This document shows, in pieces, positions 36,672-45,764 of a stretch of 64,000 nt of DNA; the first letter of the stretch is position 1; each line of letters begins with the position of its first letter. The translations under genes and the position numbers were made by a program. Source of the stretch: Agromyces archimandritae (GTDB lineage Bacteria > Actinomycetota > Actinomycetes > Actinomycetales > Microbacteriaceae). The notes beneath the pieces are model-generated. The model was given only the letters and a program-made list of their open reading frames with translations. It was not told the DNA's origin and ran no database searches. Where the stretch lies: assembly GCF_018024495.1 (NCBI RefSeq), contig NZ_CP071696.1, forward strand, positions 620,001 through 684,000. Direction: 5' to 3'.

Positions 36672-37667
36672 TCAGCCCGCGGTCGCCACGCGGGCGCCGG
36701 CGTCGAATCCGCCGAGGTCGCCCGTCTCCCCCGCCCGTGCCGCACGGCGGCCCGGCACGAGCATGTAGACGAGGAATGCGGCAAGGGCCAGCACGCCGAT
36801 GCCGGTCTTCACCGGCCATGGCCAGGGCGCGGCGGTCACGAAGCCTTCGATGATGCCCGAGACGAGCAGCCAGAACACGAGCCCGATGGCGATCGTGATG
36901 AGCGCCCGCCCTTCTTCGGCGAGCGCCGTGCTGCGCCGGCGGGGGCCCGGGGCGACCCACGCCCAGAAGATGCGGAGGCCCGCCGCGGCTGCCACGAACA
37001 CGCAGGTCAGCTCGAGCGGGCCGTGCGGCGAGAGGTAGAGGAAATAGGTACCGGCCTGGTCGTGGGAGAAGAGGACGGCGGCCGTCACGCCGAGGTTCTG
37101 CGCGTTCTGCATGATGACGTAAGGCACCCAGACCCCCGTGATGCCGAAGGCGATGCACTGGGCGGCGATCCACGCGTTGTTCGTCCAGACGAGCCCCGTG
37201 AACGACGCGGCCGGGTTCTCGGAGTAGTAGTCGACGAAGCCGTGCTCGGCGAGCTGCTCGAGCTCGGCGCTGCTGCCGAAGCTCGCCAGCACGCGCGGGT
37301 CGGCGGACGCCCACGCGGCCCACAGTGCGGCCACGACGAACGTGGCGACCGCGACGGCGAGCGTGAGCCAGCGCACCCGGTACAGCGCAGCCGGCAACGA
37401 GACGCCCACGAACCGGCCGAAGACCCGCATGGGCTCCTCGGGGGCGCCGGTGAACCGGAGGCGGGCACGGGAGAGGGCGACCGAGAGGCGATCGCCGGTC
37501 GCCGTAGACCCCGCGGTCGACTGGATGAGCGAGAGGTCGGCGGCCCCGCGCTGGTAGCGGTCGATGAGTTCGTCGGCCTCCGGACCGGCCAGCGGGCGGC
37601 GGCGCGCGAGCGCGCCGAGGCGGTCCCAGTCATCGCGTCGGGCTTCGGTGAGGGCGTCGAGATCCAT
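36672..37667 (-). CDS. Stage II sporulation protein M-like membrane protein
   Basis: A 331-residue SpoIIM/DUF95-family membrane protein. A soluble N-terminal part (about 1-100) with ADLSLIQS precedes about six hydrophobic segments. The family signature NNAWIAAQCIAFGITGV and HGPLELTCVFVAAAAGLRI are clear. This non-sporulating relative occurs with RDD, MoxR and DUF58 genes in actinobacteria; its role is unknown, possibly envelope-related. The ATG at 37667 is 17 bp from the divergent RDD start, and TAGTAT 8 nt upstream predicts a leaderless message. Confidence 0.88.
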   Translation of the reverse strand: MDLDALTEARRDDWDRLGALARRRPLAGPEADELIDRYQRGAADLSLIQSTAGSTATGDRLSVALSRARLRFTGAPEEPMRVFGRFVGVSLPAALYRVRWLTLAVAVATFVVAALWAAWASADPRVLASFGSSAELEQLAEHGFVDYYSENPAASFTGLVWTNNAWIAAQCIAFGITGVWVPYVIMQNAQNLGVTAAVLFSHDQAGTYFLYLSPHGPLELTCVFVAAAAGLRIFWAWVAPGPRRRSTALAEEGRALITIAIGLVFWLLVSGIIEGFVTAAPWPWPVKTGIGVLALAAFLVYMLVPGRRAARAGETGDLGGFDAGARVATAG

Positions 37668-37675
37668 CTGCTTGA

Positions 37676-37681
37676 ATACTA
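37676..37681 (-). promoter_or_regulatory. -10 element TAGTAT of the SpoIIM-like gene
   Basis: TAGTAT ends 8 nt before ATG 37667. The same AT-rich patch must also serve the divergent RDD gene (ATG 37685), so the two promoters overlap. Confidence 0.45.
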
Positions 37682-37684
37682 GCC

Positions 37685-38524
37685 ATGCCGACCCCCGAGC
37701 GTGTTCTCGACGAGCCCGACGACCGCCTGCTCACCGGCGAGGCGGTCGCCCTCGACGTGCGCTCGGCCGGCTTCGTCATCCGCGCCGGCGGGGCCGTCAT
37801 CGATATGATCGCGATCTTCGCGGGTCTGCTGCTCACGTTCTGGCTGTTCGCGAGCATCGCCGGCACCGGCCTCGACCAGGCCGCCGGCCAGGCGATCGCC
37901 ACGGTGCTCGCGGTGTTCTGGCTCGTCGTCGTGCCGGCCGCGGTCGAGGCCGCGACGGGCGGACGCTCCCCCGGGAAGTTCGCCCTCGGCGTTCGCGTGG
38001 TGCGCGACGACGGCGGCGGCATCACCGTGCGGCACGCGCTCATCCGAGCGCTCACCGGCGTGTTCGAGGTGTACCTGACGTTCGGCGGCCTCGCGGTGCT
38101 CGTCGGGCTGCTGAACCCCCGCGCGAAACGGATCGGCGACTTCCTGGCCGGCACGCACGCCCAGCTCGAACGGGTGCCGAAGCCGGTCTCGGAGCCGCAA
38201 CAGGTGCCGCCGCCGCTGGCCGCGTGGGCACGGACGGCCGATGTCGCGCGCCTGCCCGACCCGGTCGCCCGGCGCATCACGGCCTTCTTCGAGCACGGAC
38301 CGCACCTCACCCCCGATGCCCGGGCCCGGAACGCCGACGCCCTGGTGCGCGAGGTCGCCCCTTACGTCGCCCCGCTGCCCGACGCGCCGGCCGAGCCGCT
38401 GCTGTCGGCGGTCGTCGCGGTGCGCCGGGAACGCGAGGCACGTGCGCTCGAACTGGCCGAGCAGCGCCGCCGGCGCATCGCGCCGGTGCTCGCCGCGAAC
38501 CCGCACGGCTTCCCCGGGCGCTGA
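37685..38524 (+). CDS. RDD-family membrane protein
   Basis: A 279-residue protein with an RDD domain at about 20-165: an Arg in the first helix region (VRSAGFVIRAGGAVIDMIA) and the second conserved block GRSPGKFALGVRVVRDDGG, with three to four membrane segments. The C-terminal 110 residues are hydrophilic and helical, typical of actinobacterial RDD proteins beside SpoIIM-like genes. RDD proteins have been linked to ion transport, but the function here is unknown. The start is only 17 bp from the divergent gene, leaving no space for a leader with a ribosome site. Confidence 0.88.
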   Translation: MPTPERVLDEPDDRLLTGEAVALDVRSAGFVIRAGGAVIDMIAIFAGLLLTFWLFASIAGTGLDQAAGQAIATVLAVFWLVVVPAAVEAATGGRSPGKFALGVRVVRDDGGGITVRHALIRALTGVFEVYLTFGGLAVLVGLLNPRAKRIGDFLAGTHAQLERVPKPVSEPQQVPPPLAAWARTADVARLPDPVARRITAFFEHGPHLTPDARARNADALVREVAPYVAPLPDAPAEPLLSAVVAVRREREARALELAEQRRRRIAPVLAANPHGFPGR

Positions 38525-38567
38525 GCGCCGGCCGGCATCCACCGGCGGCCCGGCCCCGAGCCGCGAC

Positions 38568-40055
38568 TCAGTAGCGGTAGTGGTCCACCTTGTACGGGCC
38601 CTCGACCGGCACGCCGATGTAGGCGGCCTGCTCGGCCGTCAGCGTCGTCAGCCCCACGCCGAGGGCGTCGAGGTGCAGGCGGGCGACCTTCTCGTCGAGG
38701 TGCTTCGGCAGCACGTAGACACCCACCGGGTACGCCTCCGGCCGCGTGTACAGCTCGATCTGGGCGAGCACCTGGTTCGTGAACGAGTTGCTCATCACGA
38801 AGGAGGGGTGGCCGGTCGCATTGCCGAGGTTCATCAGGCGCCCCTCGGAGAGCACGAGCACGCTGCGCCCGTTCGGCAGACGCCACTCGTGCACCTGCGG
38901 TTTGATCTCGATGCGCTCGGCACCGGGCAGCGCCTCGAGGGCGGCCATGTCGATCTCGTTGTCGAAGTGGCCGACGTTCGAGACGATCGCGAGGTGCTTC
39001 ATCGCGAGGATGTGGTCGAGGGTGATGACGTGGTAGTTGCCGGTGCAGGTGACGAAGATGTCGACCTCGCCGACGACGTCTTCGAGGCGCGCGACCTGGA
39101 AGCCGTCCATCGCGGCCTGCAGGGCGCAGATCGGGTCGACCTCGCTGACGATGACGCGCGCGCCCTGGCCGCGGAGGGCCTCGGCGGCGCCCTTTCCGAC
39201 GTCGCCGTAGCCGACGACGAAGACGACCTTGCCGCCGATCAGCACGTCGGTGGCGCGGTTCAGGCCGTCGGGCAGGGAGTGGCGGATGCCGTACTTGTTG
39301 TCGAACTTCGACTTCGTGACCGAGTCGTTGACGTTGATCGCGGGGAACTGCAGGCCGCCATCGGCGTGCAGCTCGTAGAGGCGGTGGACGCCGGTCGTGG
39401 TCTCCTCGGTGACGCCGCGGAGCTCGGCGGCGATGCGGGTCCAGCGGTCGGGGGCGAGCTCGAGCGAGCGGCGCAGGGTGTCGAGGATCACGCGCTCCTC
39501 GGCGTTCGCCGCATCCGTCGCCGCCGGCACCTCGCCGGCCAGCTCGGCCTCGCGGCCCTTGTGCACGAGCAGCGTCGCATCCCCGCCGTCGTCGAGGATC
39601 ATGTTCGGGCCCGACCAGTCGGCGCCTTCGCGGGCGGCCTCCTCGCTCCAGTCGAAGATGCGCTCGGCGCACCACCAGTACTCCTCGAGCGTCTCGCCCT
39701 TCCAGGCGAACACGGGCGCACCGGCCGGCGCCGCGGGCGTGCCCGTCGGCCCGACGGCGATCGCGGCGGCCGCCTCGTCCTGCGTGGAGAAGATGTTGCA
39801 GCTCGCCCAGCGCACCCGGGCGCCGAGCGCGACGAGGGTCTCGATGAGCACGGCCGTCTGCACCGTCATGTGCAGGCTGCCGGCGATGCGCGCCCCGGCG
39901 AGCGGCTGGGAGGCGCCGAACTCCTCGCGCAGGGCCATGAGCCCCGGCATCTCGTTCTCGGCGAGGCGGATCTGGTGCCGCCCGGCTTCGGCGAGCGAGA
40001 GGTCGGCGACCTTGAACGGCAGGGCGGATGTCGCGGGCAGAGTCATGGGGTCCAT
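38568..40055 (-). CDS. ahcY: Adenosylhomocysteinase
   Basis: A 495-residue S-adenosylhomocysteine hydrolase that recycles the product of methyltransferases to homocysteine and adenosine. Family landmarks: [15 protein letters not shown] near the N-terminus, a segment [14 protein letters not shown], the NAD-binding [15 protein letters not shown], and the C-terminal VDHYRY. The insertion around residues 95-110 is common in bacterial forms. The start is ATG 40055 ([10 protein letters not shown]), with ATG 40046 as the alternative. No SAH or SAM riboswitch pattern is recognised in the 96-bp upstream region shared with the divergent glycosyltransferase. Confidence 0.96.
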   Translation of the reverse strand: MDPMTLPATSALPFKVADLSLAEAGRHQIRLAENEMPGLMALREEFGASQPLAGARIAGSLHMTVQTAVLIETLVALGARVRWASCNIFSTQDEAAAAIAVGPTGTPAAPAGAPVFAWKGETLEEYWWCAERIFDWSEEAAREGADWSGPNMILDDGGDATLLVHKGREAELAGEVPAATDAANAEERVILDTLRRSLELAPDRWTRIAAELRGVTEETTTGVHRLYELHADGGLQFPAINVNDSVTKSKFDNKYGIRHSLPDGLNRATDVLIGGKVVFVVGYGDVGKGAAEALRGQGARVIVSEVDPICALQAAMDGFQVARLEDVVGEVDIFVTCTGNYHVITLDHILAMKHLAIVSNVGHFDNEIDMAALEALPGAERIEIKPQVHEWRLPNGRSVLVLSEGRLMNLGNATGHPSFVMSNSFTNQVLAQIELYTRPEAYPVGVYVLPKHLDEKVARLHLDALGVGLTTLTAEQAAYIGVPVEGPYKVDHYRY

Positions 40056-40094
40056 TCTCGCAGCATCCGCCGCCGATGGCGGGCCGATTCCCGC

Positions 40095-40100
40095 CATAAT
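40095..40100 (+). promoter_or_regulatory. -10 element CATAAT upstream of the GT2 gene
   Basis: CATAAT lies 51 nt before ATG 40152, just after a GGCGGG/CCCGCC hairpin at 40078-40095. It would give a leader of about 45 nt carrying GGGAGG. Confidence 0.4.
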
Positions 40101-40151
40101 CGAGAGCGGACGCCGGTGCCCGGCCGGACGGTCCGCTCGGGAGGCCCGCAC

Positions 40152-42062
40152 ATGCTCAAAGTCAGCGTCATCGTCCCGACGTACCGTTCGGGAGACGGCC
40201 TCGACCGTCTGATCGCCTCGCTCGAGCGCCAGAGCATGCCCGCCGAGGAGTTCGAGGTGCTCCTGGTCGACGACGGCTCCCCCGACGACACCTTCGAGCG
40301 CATCGAGCGGATCGCCGCAACACGGCCGAACGTGCACGCCTCGCGCATCGAAGCCTCGGGGTGGCCGAGCCGCCCGCGCAACACGGCGCTCGACGTCGCC
40401 CGCGGCGAGTACGTCGTCTTCCTCGACCACGACGACGAGTTGGCGACGGACGGTCTGCGCGCCGCGTACGAGCTCGCGACCCGGACGGGGGCCGATGTCG
40501 TCAGCGGCAAGGAGTCGCACACGAAACTTCTGGGGTGGGCTTTGACCGTCTACACGGAGAATCGCGACAACGTGCTCGACCCGCTCGATCCGCCGGCGGT
40601 GATGCCGATGAATCCGCACAAGATGTACCGGCGAGCCCTCCTCGAGGAGCACGGCATCCGCTTCCCCGAGCGCGGCCGCGCCGGCGGCCGGCCCATCTGG
40701 GAGGACATCCACTTCAACATCGACGTGTACGCGCACGCGCGGGTTCTGCCGCTCCTCGCCGACACGGCGTTCTACCGGTGGGTGCACGACGGCACCAACA
40801 CCTCCACGGACGGGTACGAGAGCGACCGCGAGGAGTACTGGACGGAGCTCTGGGCGTTGATCGCACACATCCGCGAGGCCCTCGCCCACCGTCCGGAGCT
40901 GCGCGACTGGCTGCTGCTCGTGCAGTACCGCAGTCGCATCCTCGGGTTCGCCCGCTCCGCGACCTTCGACGGCGACCAGTTCCGCGATGCCGAGGCACGC
41001 CTGCTCGCCGCCGTCGACGACCTCCTCACCCCGGAGCTCGAGGCCGGCCTCTCCCTGGCGCAGCGCGCCGAGACGCATCTCGCCCGCGCCGGCCGCTTCG
41101 ATCTCGTGCGCGAACTGGCCGAGGTCGATCGCGGGGTCGCCGGCGAGGCGGGGCTCGACGATCTGCGCTGGGAGGGCGGCCGCCTGGTCGTTTCGGCGAC
41201 GGCCGTCTGGAGCCGGCCGGGCGGCGGCGTCGCCGGCCCGCTCCTCCGCCGCACCGGCGAAGGCCGCGTCGTACGCGATCTGCCCGAGCGCCTCGGTGCC
41301 GCGCTCCCCGCGGAGCTCATCGACGTCACCGACGAGCTGCCGGCCACGAGCGCGCATATCGGCATCCGCGATGAGTCCGATTCCTCGGTGTGGCTGCTGC
41401 CGACCACGATGCGGCCGCAGCAGGCGGTGGATGCCGCGGGCACGGTGACCATGACGGTGCGCGAGCGGTGCGAGCTCGACGTCGATCGCGGGGTGTTCGG
41501 GCGGCGCCTCCACGACGGGATGTGGACGGTGAACTCGAGCGTGTCGCTGCTGTCGCTCGTGAACCACCGGGGCATCGCCTACCGGGGGCCGGCGCTGCCG
41601 GCTTTGGTCTCCGGCCGACTCGTCGTCGCCTTCGCGAACCGGTGGGGGCGTCTCGCCCTCGACGTCGGCGGCGCGGAGCATCGCCTGTTCGCGGTCTCGC
41701 GCCCCGATCTCGCCGGCGCCCGCGCCGAACGCGTCGCCGGCGGCATCCGCCTCGAGGTTCCGCTGCGCGGGCTCGCGGCCGGCGGCGAGGAGACGCGTCT
41801 GGCCGGCGAGGTCGAGGCGGTGCGAGCGGATGCCGGCGGGCGCCGCGGCCGGCCTGCCGCCGACGGGGCGGCGCGCCCGGGCATCCATGGCACGGCGGAG
41901 ATCGTCGGGGATGCCCGCGGCGGGCGACTCGTCGCGAGACTCCCCCGGCTCCGCCGCGGAACCTACCGGCTCAGGCTCTCGTCCGAGACGGCTCCCGGCC
42001 GCGAGGAGACGGTCGAACTCGGCCTGCAGGTCGCGCGCGGGCGCATCCAGCCCGTGGCGTGA
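40152..42062 (+). CDS. Family 2 glycosyltransferase with a C-terminal beta-rich region
   Basis: A 636-residue protein. The N-terminal GT-A domain (about 1-220) has [14 protein letters not shown], a nucleotide-binding [12 protein letters not shown] and the metal motif [10 protein letters not shown] (HDDE in place of the usual DxD). From about 320 onward the sequence changes to short beta-like blocks ([23 protein letters not shown]) found in actinobacterial teichoic-acid-type GT2 proteins. No membrane helix is seen, so it probably acts at the cytoplasmic face. GGGAGG lies about 11 nt before ATG 40152. The sugar and acceptor are unknown. Confidence 0.88.
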   Translation: MLKVSVIVPTYRSGDGLDRLIASLERQSMPAEEFEVLLVDDGSPDDTFERIERIAATRPNVHASRIEASGWPSRPRNTALDVARGEYVVFLDHDDELATDGLRAAYELATRTGADVVSGKESHTKLLGWALTVYTENRDNVLDPLDPPAVMPMNPHKMYRRALLEEHGIRFPERGRAGGRPIWEDIHFNIDVYAHARVLPLLADTAFYRWVHDGTNTSTDGYESDREEYWTELWALIAHIREALAHRPELRDWLLLVQYRSRILGFARSATFDGDQFRDAEARLLAAVDDLLTPELEAGLSLAQRAETHLARAGRFDLVRELAEVDRGVAGEAGLDDLRWEGGRLVVSATAVWSRPGGGVAGPLLRRTGEGRVVRDLPERLGAALPAELIDVTDELPATSAHIGIRDESDSSVWLLPTTMRPQQAVDAAGTVTMTVRERCELDVDRGVFGRRLHDGMWTVNSSVSLLSLVNHRGIAYRGPALPALVSGRLVVAFANRWGRLALDVGGAEHRLFAVSRPDLAGARAERVAGGIRLEVPLRGLAAGGEETRLAGEVEAVRADAGGRRGRPAADGAARPGIHGTAEIVGDARGGRLVARLPRLRRGTYRLRLSSETAPGREETVELGLQVARGRIQPVA

Positions 42063-42065
42063 GAC

Positions 42066-42099
42066 GGCGCGGATCGCCGCGCCGGCGCCCGTCGGGCGC
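42066..42099. terminator. Tandem hairpins between the GT2 gene and manB
   Basis: Two adjacent GC-rich stem-loops (42066-42083 with 7-bp arms and 42085-42099 with 6-bp arms) lie between convergent stop codons. Confidence 0.6.
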
Positions 42100-42105
42100 G
42101 GACCG

Positions 42106-43539
42106 TCAGGCGCGGATGAGTGCGAGCACCTCGTCGCGGATGCGCTCCATCGTCGCCCGGTCCTCGCCCTCGACGTTCAGGCGCAGCAGCGGCTCGGTGT
42201 TCGAGGGGCGCACGTTGAACCACCAGAACGGCTCGTCGCCCGCGGTGATGCCGTCCACGGTGAGGCCGTCGAGCTCGTCGAACTCGCCGCGACCCGAGAA
42301 GGCCTCGACGATGCGCGCGTACGCGACCGGCACGTCCTCGACGGTCGAGTTGATCTCGCCCGACATGGCGTACGGGGTGAAGCGCGTGCCGAGCTCGGAG
42401 AGCGGGGCATCCTGCACGCCGAACTCGGCGAGCACGTGCATCGCGGCGAGCATCCCGTTGTCGGCGCCCCAGAAGTCGCGGAAGTAGTAGTGCGCGGAGT
42501 GCTCGCCGCCGAAGATCGCGTTCGTCTCGTTCATGCGGTCCTTGATGAGCGAGTGCCCGACGCGCGTGCGCACGGGCACGGCGCCGGCGCCCTCGATCGT
42601 CTCGGGCACGGCCCGCGAGGTGATGAGGTTGTGGATGACGTCGATCTCGCCGGTCTCGCCCGCCTCGCGCACCCGCTCGATCTCGCGGAGGGCCACGATC
42701 GCGGCGACGGCCGAGGGGTTCACGGCCTCGCCGCGCTCGTCGACGACGAAGCAGCGGTCGGCGTCGCCGTCGAAGGCGAGCCCGAGGTCGGCGCCGTGCT
42801 CGACGACGGCGCGCTGCAGGTCGACGAGGTTGGCCGGGTCGAGCGGGTTCGCCTCGTGGTTCGGGAAGGTGCCGTCGAGCTCGAAGTAGAGCGGGACGAT
42901 CTCGATCGGCAGCTCGGGCAGCCCGGCGGCGGTGCCGAGCACGGCCGGTACGGTCAGCCCGCCCATGCCGTTGCCGGCGTCGACGACGATCTTCACGGGG
43001 CGGATGCCGGAGAGGTCGACGAGCGAGCGGAGGTAGGCGGCGTAGTCGGCGAGCACGTCGAGCTCGCGCACGATCCCGGCGGTCGGGGCATCCGGGATGC
43101 CGTCTTCGAGGTAGCCGGCGGCGAGGTCGCGGATCGCCGACAGTCCGGTGTCGAGCGAGATGCCGCGGGCGCCGGCGCGCGAGAACTTGATGCCGTTGTA
43201 GGCGGCCGGGTTGTGGCTGGCGGTGAACATCGCGGCCGGTTCACCGAGGGCCCCGGATGCGTAGTAGCTCTCGTCGGTCGAGCAGAGCCCGATGAGCGCG
43301 ACGTCGGCTCCGCGCCGCGTCGCCCCGCGGGAGAAGGCCCGGGCGAAGGCGGGCGAGGAGTCGCGCATGTCGTGCCCGACGACGACCTCGCCGCCTGCCG
43401 CGCCGATCTCGTCGACGAAGGCCGCCGCGAGCGCCTCGACGATCTCCTCGGTCAGTTGCGAGCCGACGAGCCCGCGCACGTCGTAGGCCTTGACGATCTC
43501 GTGGAGGCGCGCCGAAGCGCCCGAGGGGGCTGAGTTCAT
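42106..43539 (-). CDS. manB: Phosphomannomutase/phosphoglucomutase
   Basis: A 477-residue alpha-D-phosphohexomutase interconverting mannose-6-P and mannose-1-P, the step before GDP-mannose. The phosphoserine loop [13 protein letters not shown] has Ser108, the metal loop FDGDADRC lies at 256-263, the sugar-binding loop [13 protein letters not shown] and the C-terminal phosphate loop [12 protein letters not shown] are intact. Its ATG overlaps the stop of the DUF3499 gene (ATGA), giving coupled translation. The neighbour set (DUF3499, metallopeptidase, whiB2) matches the mycobacterial manB locus. manA lies about 10 kb away. Confidence 0.95.
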   Translation of the reverse strand: MNSAPSGASARLHEIVKAYDVRGLVGSQLTEEIVEALAAAFVDEIGAAGGEVVVGHDMRDSSPAFARAFSRGATRRGADVALIGLCSTDESYYASGALGEPAAMFTASHNPAAYNGIKFSRAGARGISLDTGLSAIRDLAAGYLEDGIPDAPTAGIVRELDVLADYAAYLRSLVDLSGIRPVKIVVDAGNGMGGLTVPAVLGTAAGLPELPIEIVPLYFELDGTFPNHEANPLDPANLVDLQRAVVEHGADLGLAFDGDADRCFVVDERGEAVNPSAVAAIVALREIERVREAGETGEIDVIHNLITSRAVPETIEGAGAVPVRTRVGHSLIKDRMNETNAIFGGEHSAHYYFRDFWGADNGMLAAMHVLAEFGVQDAPLSELGTRFTPYAMSGEINSTVEDVPVAYARIVEAFSGRGEFDELDGLTVDGITAGDEPFWWFNVRPSNTEPLLRLNVEGEDRATMERIRDEVLALIRA

Positions 43540-43754
43540 GCAGTGAAACCTACCTCACCGTAGAGGGAGTGGCGGACGAGCTGCCATCCCTTCGGCGGCG
43601 AGGTGCGTTCGGCGTGCTTGGCGCACAGATCGTAGGAGTGTGGCTCGGGGCGCAGCGCGAGCGGCCCGAGCACGGCCATGGAATCCGCGTAGACGAATGT
43701 CAGCGTGGCGACCGCTTCCACGGAACACGCGGTGCGAGAGCAGGCTCTGATCAT
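43536..43754 (-). CDS. DUF3499-family protein
   Basis: A small conserved actinobacterial protein (72 residues from ATG 43754). The family pattern is complete: CSRTAC at the N-terminus, VATLTFVYADSMAVLGPLA, and YDLCAKHAER, so four cysteines and a histidine could bind a metal. An in-frame ATG at 43802 would add 16 residues; the shorter form is preferred because family members begin just before CSRTAC. Coupled to manB by ATGA overlap and divergent from the metallopeptidase gene. Function unknown. Confidence 0.85.
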   Translation of the reverse strand: MIRACSRTACSVEAVATLTFVYADSMAVLGPLALRPEPHSYDLCAKHAERTSPPKGWQLVRHSLYGEVGFTA

Positions 43755-43787
43755 GGCGCGTCCCAGACTATCGACGGCGGCGCCGTT

Positions 43788-43793
43788 TAGGAT
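43788..43793 (+). promoter_or_regulatory. -10 element TAGGAT of the metallopeptidase-like gene
   Basis: TAGGAT ends 7 nt before ATG 43801, again the leaderless spacing. Confidence 0.5.
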
Positions 43794-43800
43794 GATCGAC

Positions 43801-44244
43801 ATGCCCCGTCCTCGCCGTGTCGCTTCGATTCCGGCCTCCCCGCGGCGGCGGGTGCGCGGCCGCCACGGTCGCGGGCTGCGTTCCTCGGTGACCGGGCCGT
43901 ACCTTCCGCCGCTGCGTACGCGCTACGACGAGTTCGATCTGGCCGTCGCGGCTGCGGCGAATCTGCTGCGCGACCTGATTCCCGAGCTCGACGGGGTGGT
44001 CTTCGAGGTCGCCCAGGCGCCGGCGGAGGCGGTGCACGGCGACCACATCGACCGCTGGCACGTCTCGCACGACGAGCGGCGCATCGTCTTCTACCGGCTG
44101 CCGATCATCCGCTTCCTGCGCAAGGAGGAGGGCGAGGAGATCGACGAGCGCTTCGTCGTGGAGAGCTGCGTGTTCCGCGCCGTCGCCGACCTCCTCGGGA
44201 GGGATCCATGGGATCTCGCGCCGGGGCGCTACCGCGGCTTCTGA
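43801..44244 (+). CDS. Zincin-like metallopeptidase-family protein without HExxH
   Basis: A 147-residue protein of the short metallopeptidase (DUF1025, zincin-like) family located beside DUF3499, as in mycobacteria. After a basic N-terminus (RPRRVASIPASPRRRVRGRHGRG) come the conserved segments FDLAVAAAANLLRDLIPELDGVVFEV and RRIVFYRLPIIRF. Where family members carry HExxH, this protein has VVESCVFRAVADLLGRDPWDL, so the zinc-binding histidines are missing and peptidase activity is unlikely. ATG 43801 is set by the -10 element. Confidence 0.82.
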   Translation: MPRPRRVASIPASPRRRVRGRHGRGLRSSVTGPYLPPLRTRYDEFDLAVAAAANLLRDLIPELDGVVFEVAQAPAEAVHGDHIDRWHVSHDERRIVFYRLPIIRFLRKEEGEEIDERFVVESCVFRAVADLLGRDPWDLAPGRYRGF

Positions 44245-44306
44245 ACGGTTCCCACGGGTGGATGCCCGGCGTCGGCGCGCGGGTCGTGCACCGGAGGGCG
44301 TCGCGC

Positions 44307-45764
44307 TCAGCGCGTGTAGACGCGCAGCGGCGAGTCCTCCGGGCTCGGCGGCTGGATCGCGAACGAGGACAGCTGCCCGTCACCGCGGTAGGAGATCGAG
44401 GCGTAGAGGCCGCGCACCTCGCCGAGGAGGAGCGCCGCACCGGCATCCACCGACACCGTCGCGGCCTGCCCGGCCGGGATCGTGACGGTCCGCTCGCGGC
44501 CGCCGGCCACGACCACCGCCTCGGCCTCCTCGCCGCCCCCGTTCGCGAGGTGCAGCACCGGCGAGGGCCCGGGCGGGACGACGGCGAGCTGCTCATCGAG
44601 CAGGGGCGCTGCCGCCGCGTACCAGGCGAAGTCGCGTTCGTCGCCGCTCACGATGCTCGCGCGAGCCGCTGCGACCACCGGGCGGTCGGCCTGCACGCGG
44701 ATCGTATAGGCGCCCGCGTCGAGCACGCCGAGCGCGAGGTCGCCGGCCTGCCCCGCCTCGAGGGTCATGTCGATCGTGGAACCGCGGCCCCCGCCCTCGG
44801 GGATGATGCTCACCGAGACCTCCGCGTCGCCGTCGCCGTCGGGTGCGAAGACCCGCACGATCGGGTGGTCGTCGCCTTCGGCATGGTCGGCGTGGTCGTC
44901 GAGCGGGTCGACGCCGCCGTCGGTGCCGACGACGAAGCCGGGGATGAGCTGATCCGTCGAGGGGGCCGCCGTCGCTCCGGCGAGCTCGACCCCGCCCGGA
45001 GCGAGGCCGCGGATGACGGAGTGCTGGATGCTCGCGAGGACCCCGCCGCCGTCGCTCACGACGTGGACGACGGGCATCCGCTCGTCCGGGGCGAGGCCGG
45101 CGAGCGAGACGACGCGCTGCGTGCCGGCGGGGATCACGAGCCCGGTCGCGGCCGGTGCCTCGATGCGACCCTGGGATCCGTAGACCTCGAGGTCGACGGT
45201 CGCATCCACCTCGCTCGCGTTCGCGAGGAGGACGAGGCTCGTACGGCCGACATCGGTGGCGCCGGCGACGAGCCAGACGTCGTCGCGGGATTCGCCGCAC
45301 GCCGCCGCGGCGAACCCGGTCTGCGTCTCGGTCTCGGCACGCTGCGACTGCGCACCGGCGAGCCCGCCCGGCGCGGTACCCGCCTCGGCGTCGAGGCGTA
45401 CCGGCGTGCCGTCGCGGCCGGCATCGGCGTTCTGCGGGGCGGCGAGCGGAGTCTCGGCGGGCTGCTCGGTCTCGGGGTCCGTCGCGAACATGTCGGCGGC
45501 GGATGCGGCACGGCGTTCGGGCCGGCTGAAGGACGTCAGCGACGAAGCGTCCTCGGCGTTCTCGGCGATCGCGAGGAGCGGGCCCGGGCAGACCCGCGAC
45601 TGCCCGCTCGCCTCGGGCTGCACGACGCTCGACGGCGGCTCGGTGCGCGCTTCGGGCCAGGGCACGAGCGCGGCAGCGGCGATGCCGGCGGCCCCCAGTG
45701 CGAGGGCTCCGGCGAAGGCCAGGGCACGCCGGCCGTAGTGGGCGAGGCGACGGCGGTCAGCCAC
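44307..45764 (-). CDS. DUF5719-family membrane-anchored protein
   Basis: A 485-residue protein with an N-terminal signal-anchor helix (about 14-34, ALAFAGALALGAAGIAAAALV) and a long extracytoplasmic beta-rich region of repeated strand patterns (LVLLANASEVDATVDLEVYG; RVVSLAGLAPDERMPVVHVV; TIDMTLEAGQAGDLALG), consistent with DUF5719. The start is GTG 45764 because GAGGAGG is 5 nt upstream; this lies inside the end of the preceding GT2 gene (8-nt overlap), so the two are coupled. The pairing with a giant GT2-membrane protein is recurrent in actinobacteria, suggesting surface polysaccharide assembly. Function unproven. Confidence 0.82.
   Translation of the reverse strand: MADRRRLAHYGRRALAFAGALALGAAGIAAAALVPWPEARTEPPSSVVQPEASGQSRVCPGPLLAIAENAEDASSLTSFSRPERRAASAADMFATDPETEQPAETPLAAPQNADAGRDGTPVRLDAEAGTAPGGLAGAQSQRAETETQTGFAAAACGESRDDVWLVAGATDVGRTSLVLLANASEVDATVDLEVYGSQGRIEAPAATGLVIPAGTQRVVSLAGLAPDERMPVVHVVSDGGGVLASIQHSVIRGLAPGGVELAGATAAPSTDQLIPGFVVGTDGGVDPLDDHADHAEGDDHPIVRVFAPDGDGDAEVSVSIIPEGGGRGSTIDMTLEAGQAGDLALGVLDAGAYTIRVQADRPVVAAARASIVSGDERDFAWYAAAAPLLDEQLAVVPPGPSPVLHLANGGGEEAEAVVVAGGRERTVTIPAGQAATVSVDAGAALLLGEVRGLYASISYRGDGQLSSFAIQPPSPEDSPLRVYTR

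Noticed and set aside
40056..40151. SAH or SAM riboswitch upstream of ahcY
   Set aside because: Only a simple GGCGGG/CCCGCC hairpin is present; no conserved riboswitch core was recognised and the region is short.
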